Origin: Iphinoe sp. HA4291-MV1
Lineage (GTDB): Bacteria; Cyanobacteriota; Cyanobacteriia; Cyanobacteriales; Nostocaceae
Assembly (NCBI GenBank): GCA_019359415.1
Contig: JAHHHH010000060.1
Coordinates: 1-47,225, forward strand
Length of the DNA stretch: 47,225 nt
Direction of reading: 5' to 3'
In this document: positions 44,760 to 47,225 of the stretch, one piece after another
How positions within the stretch are numbered: position 1 is the stretch's first letter
How the letters are laid out: the number at the start of each line of letters is the position of its first letter
Notes under the pieces: model-generated
The model's input: the letters and a program-made list of their open reading frames with translations, nothing else
What the model was told of the DNA's origin: nothing
Database searches by the model: none
Made by a program: the position numbers and the translations under genes

Positions 44760-46103
44760 ATGATTGCCAACAGAAAGCTGGGACGCGTCGAGCAAGCTCT
44801 GGAAATTTTAAATCGCTGTGCTAAAACTTGGAATGTAGTCACTATTAGTCGGATCAAGGGACCTTTGAGTGAAGAAATCCTCAGACAGGCTTTAGATCTG
44901 ATCCAGCATCGTCACCCTCGTCTTAATTCTCGGATTGTCGGATCTCTTAATAGTCTGCGCTTTCAAACTGAAGGAACACCAAAGATTGCTTTGCGTGTTG
45001 TGAACAAGTTGGACAATTGCCAATGGCAAGAAGTCGTTCATGAAGAACTGAACGAGAAAATTGATAGTAGCAAAGGTTTACTGCGAGCAGTGCTTGTTCA
45101 TACCTTAAGCGAAGACCATGTCAGTTACCTGATTACAACAGTACACCACGCGGTTTCGGACGCGTTATCATGCGTCCAACTTCACTCAGAAATATTGGCG
45201 TACTCTCATAAAATTGTGTCCGGCGATCCAGTGAATCCAGTTGTAAGCTTAAGCGCGCTTCCACCCATTGAAGAACTACTACCCAAATGGACAAATGGTT
45301 TCAGAGGTAGAATATGTGGCATGCTCTTGTTTTTACGGCTTGGGTTTCAGAAAATCTGGAATCGACCGGAAACACTAGGTTTTGAAAAGTATGCGCCCGT
45401 TGCGAAGCGTCGCTGTGGCATGGTTCACAGACAGCTTGATTCAGAGTTGACCCAACAGCTAGTAAATCGTTGCAAGCAGGAAAAGACCACAGTGCAGAGT
45501 GCTTTGTGTGCTGCACTGATGTTTACAGTAGCGAGAAAAATAGGTAAAGGCAAGAGAAAAGATGTGCAATTGAGCTGCCTATCATATCTTGATTTGAGGA
45601 GACGTTTGGAATCTATCATCACTGATGAGCACATGGGTGTATTAGCCTCGCCTGTTATGGGATTTCACACCATATATGCCAATACGTCTTTCTGGGAATT
45701 AGCTCGGGATGTAAAGCAACACCTTGAAACTGTTACAAAGCACAGCGATGTCTTTAAGATGATATTGATGTCCAAAGAACTCATCAAGTTTTTTCTCGCC
45801 GTCCCCAAAGAAGTATCCGCCACTGTATCTGTCTCCAATATTGGCAAAGTAAACATCCCCAAAGTTTACGGCTCATTTGAACTAGAAGAAATCAGCTTCG
45901 CTGGCTCTAATTCTTTGTATGCAGGTGTTTTCGCTACAAACGCTTCAACCTTTCAGGGAAAAATGCTGTTGAATTTTGTTTTTTCTCAGCCTTCAATCAG
46001 TCAGGATACGATGGAGACTCTTGTGAACAACGTCGTATCCTGTATTATTGAGGTTTGCGATTTAAAGGTTGTGTTCACCGAGAAAGAACTCAGCAACTCC
46101 TGA
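44760..46103 (+). CDS. Stand-alone condensation / PapA5-like acyltransferase
   Basis: The start is placed at MIANRKLGRVEQALE, typical of this family; the frame is open upstream through repeat DNA. 447 aa. The active-site motif reads H129-H130-A-V-S-D134 (HHxxxD). VSNIGKVNIPKVYG near 330 corresponds to the SN-G region of PapA5-type enzymes. The usual Gly after Asp is Ala. Enzymes of this type move an acyl chain from a carrier protein to a hydroxyl or amine. The adjacent carrier protein is the obvious donor. The acceptor is unknown. Confidence 0.85.
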   Translation: MIANRKLGRVEQALEILNRCAKTWNVVTISRIKGPLSEEILRQALDLIQHRHPRLNSRIVGSLNSLRFQTEGTPKIALRVVNKLDNCQWQEVVHEELNEKIDSSKGLLRAVLVHTLSEDHVSYLITTVHHAVSDALSCVQLHSEILAYSHKIVSGDPVNPVVSLSALPPIEELLPKWTNGFRGRICGMLLFLRLGFQKIWNRPETLGFEKYAPVAKRRCGMVHRQLDSELTQQLVNRCKQEKTTVQSALCAALMFTVARKIGKGKRKDVQLSCLSYLDLRRRLESIITDEHMGVLASPVMGFHTIYANTSFWELARDVKQHLETVTKHSDVFKMILMSKELIKFFLAVPKEVSATVSVSNIGKVNIPKVYGSFELEEISFAGSNSLYAGVFATNASTFQGKMLLNFVFSQPSISQDTMETLVNNVVSCIIEVCDLKVVFTEKELSNS

Positions 46104-46135
46104 ATCAAAATGGATTTAGAGGTTTGAAATTGAGT

Positions 46136-46714
46136 TCAATCTGGGAAAGCCACACCAGTCATTGGGTCACGGATATACAATCCTAGTGTGAGACTACGCA
46201 TCACTTCATCCCAAACAGGTGTTAGCTGCTCTGCTTGATCTGCCCAATAATCGAATGTAATTAAACACTGAACATTTGACCCCAAGCCAATGCAAATCCG
46301 CGAAAAAGCTTCACGTGGCTCTGTTTGGGTGTCGATAAACTTAATCTCTGCCCATACAATTCTGGCGGTTTGGCGCTTGATGGTAAAGATTTCTCCCGAT
46401 TCAATGACATTGCGACTATCGTCTTCTATCACTTTCTTCAAGGTTGATTTTAGCGGAAACTGGCTCCAGTCATTGGGTGGTAAGCGATTAAAAGACACCT
46501 CCAGGCAACAATCATCGTCGGGCGCTTTTCTATCGAGAAACTTGAACGATTTTTCTTGTGGCTCAAAAACCCAATCCTGGGGAACATTGAAGCGAACAGA
46601 TCCCCGATCTGCGACAAAAATCTTGTAGCCTGCTGGAGATTCCCAATGATGATCGGGTTTTAGTTCAAGCGTTTCTTTAATCCACTGGAGATTGCTTTTC
46701 TTACGCTTTGCCAT
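46136..46714 (-). CDS. Conserved protein of unknown function (192 aa)
   Basis: A basic start (MAKRKKSNLQWIKETLEL), then a beta-rich body: YKIFVADRGSVRFNVPQDWVFEP, CCLEVSFNRLPPNDW, IVWAEIKFIDTQTEPREAFSRICIG, VQCLITFDYWADQAEQLTPVWDEVMRSL. The SVRFNVPQDWVF to ITFDYWADQAEQ arrangement resembles PsbP/DUF1795-like folds that cover stress-response lipoproteins, but there is no signal peptide. Convergent with the acyltransferase (32 bp apart), so not part of that operon. Role unknown. Confidence 0.7.
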   Translation of the reverse strand: MAKRKKSNLQWIKETLELKPDHHWESPAGYKIFVADRGSVRFNVPQDWVFEPQEKSFKFLDRKAPDDDCCLEVSFNRLPPNDWSQFPLKSTLKKVIEDDSRNVIESGEIFTIKRQTARIVWAEIKFIDTQTEPREAFSRICIGLGSNVQCLITFDYWADQAEQLTPVWDEVMRSLTLGLYIRDPMTGVAFPD

Positions 46715-46734
46715 AGTGTTTTTGCAAATTTGCT

Positions 46735-46975
46735 AAAGAAGCGCGATCGCTTAAGTTGGGTTGTAGGCGATGGCGCAAAGCGCCCACCTTTCCTGCGGAA
46801 CGCACTCGCGTTCGGCGATCGCCCACTTTGTTAATGGTATCAAATTGCTAGTAGGGTGCGGCGTTGCGCTTTGCGACAACGCACCCTACGGGAGGGATGT
46901 GATGGCGCAAAGCACCCGCCGTAGGCGATTGCGCAAAGCGCACCTGGGAGAGGCAATCGCACTATCGACTTGATG
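46735..46975. repeat. HIP1-rich palindromic repeat cluster
   Basis: About 240 bp of GC-rich repeats: several GCGATCGC sites and GCGCAAAGCGC-type words. One clear inverted pair, GTAGGGTGCG (46851-46860) / CGCACCCTAC (46880-46889), bounds a 39-bp hairpin. No coding sequence. Confidence 0.75.
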
Positions 46976-47021
46976 GAGATGATCTCCTCTCACCCATAGA
47001 ATAAATTTTGGAGGATTTTAG

Positions 47022-47100
47022 ATGGATAAAGTCGAGTTCAATCAGCAAAATGGCAGATTGTTTTCTCGCTTTGCCTATTTGCATTCTCATTTCAGTAGTG
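47022..47100 (+). pseudogene. 5' end of a gene cut off by the group II intron (26 codons)
   Basis: GGAGG at 47010-47014 is followed 7 bases later by ATG and an open frame beginning MDKVEFNQQNGRLFSRF. It reads 26 codons, then enters the presumed intron end, where TGA (47103-47105) stops it. A strong ribosome site on so short a frame suggests the start of a real gene interrupted by the antisense intron. A chance ORF is the alternative. Product unknown. Confidence 0.4.
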
Positions 47101-47225
47101 GTTGAGTCGATGGGGACTATTATGTCCCGCACCTCTCAGTTAGATCCGGACGTGCCCATTTCTGTGCATCCGGCTCCCGATATTCTTAGGGCTTATCCCT
47201 TTTACCCATGTGGATATAATCGTGA
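47101..47225 (-). mobile_element. 3' end of a group II intron (domains V and VI), continues past the right edge
   Basis: On the minus strand 47176-47143 is a 34-nt domain V: it starts GAGCCGGATGC (AGC triad), has a GAAA tetraloop and ends GCACGTCCGGATC. One odd pair: the triad G faces A instead of U. Next comes a domain VI-like hairpin (GGGAC / GUCCC) and a possible branch A seven bases before an AC end at 47101. The intron's reverse transcriptase, if present, lies beyond the window. Confidence 0.6.

Noticed and set aside
46770-46973. 67-codon frame in the HIP1-rich cluster
   Set aside because: It is built from GCGATCGC and GCGCAAAGCGC repeats, so the open frame is a by-product of repeat composition.

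Overview
The window looks like chromosomal DNA of a filamentous, heterocyst-forming cyanobacterium (order Nostocales). The grounds are frequent GCGATCGC (HIP1) octamers, many heptanucleotide-type short repeats between genes, and typical cyanobacterial genes: PII with the SERYR-type T-loop and Ser49, an NTR-thioredoxin fusion (NTRC), the bifunctional arginine dihydrolase AgrE/ArgZ and a DUF4327-type small protein. The left edge also carries a tandem array that matches the architecture of the heterocyst-specific small RNA NsiR1. No species can be named from the sequence alone.

Layout. 1-500: four near-identical ~132-bp units, each with a TCCGGA (DIF+) promoter motif, a ~55-nt RNA and an intrinsic terminator. 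707-8521: thioredoxin-like protein, small OB-fold-like protein, membrane subtilase, three conserved proteins of unknown function, thiD, glnB (PII) and rdgB. 8562-16452: phosphohexomutase, prolyl iminopeptidase, a GrpB-SnoaL fusion, ROK sugar kinase, an orphan ABC permease and NTRC. 16453-18787: a repeat-rich stretch with two miniature elements around a type IV pilin gene, then a DUF4327-like gene. 18903-22331: a zinc-ribbon PP2C phosphatase followed by an FHA/Ser-Thr kinase, a likely phospho-signalling pair. 22656-23505: an RluE-type pseudouridine synthase gene split by a 214-bp miniature inverted-repeat element. 23698-25868: TPP riboswitch, thiC and pyrE. 26038-32018: secreted or anchored proteins, tRNA-Ile(CAU), a CNNM/CorC-type protein, queC, a Gfo/Idh/MocA oxidoreductase and DedA. 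32454-34120: a chromosomal ParM-like actin with a ParR-like ribbon-helix-helix partner. 34411-41715: internally duplicated protein, pyrG, periplasmic amidase, DUF2085 membrane protein and AgrE. 42328-46103: a compact carrier-protein / TubC-docking / PapA5-like acyltransferase cluster. 46714-47225: palindromic repeats, a truncated ORF and the 3' end of a group II intron running off the right edge.

How the genes connect. thiD and riboswitch-controlled thiC both serve the pyrimidine branch of thiamine synthesis, though 17 kb apart. pyrE and pyrG belong to pyrimidine nucleotide synthesis. glnB (nitrogen/carbon sensing), AgrE (arginine catabolism) and the NsiR1-like array (nitrogen-stress RNA) give the window a nitrogen theme, but nothing shows they are co-regulated. 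Mobile and repeat DNA has repeatedly touched coding sequence: the split pseudouridine synthase, low-complexity inserts in the phosphatase and amidase genes, and short-repeat sequence supplying stop codons.

The best candidates for something undescribed are the carrier-protein/TubC/acyltransferase mini-cluster, the chromosomal ParMR-like pair, and the miniature element that splits a tidy gene and supplies a replacement 5' end.
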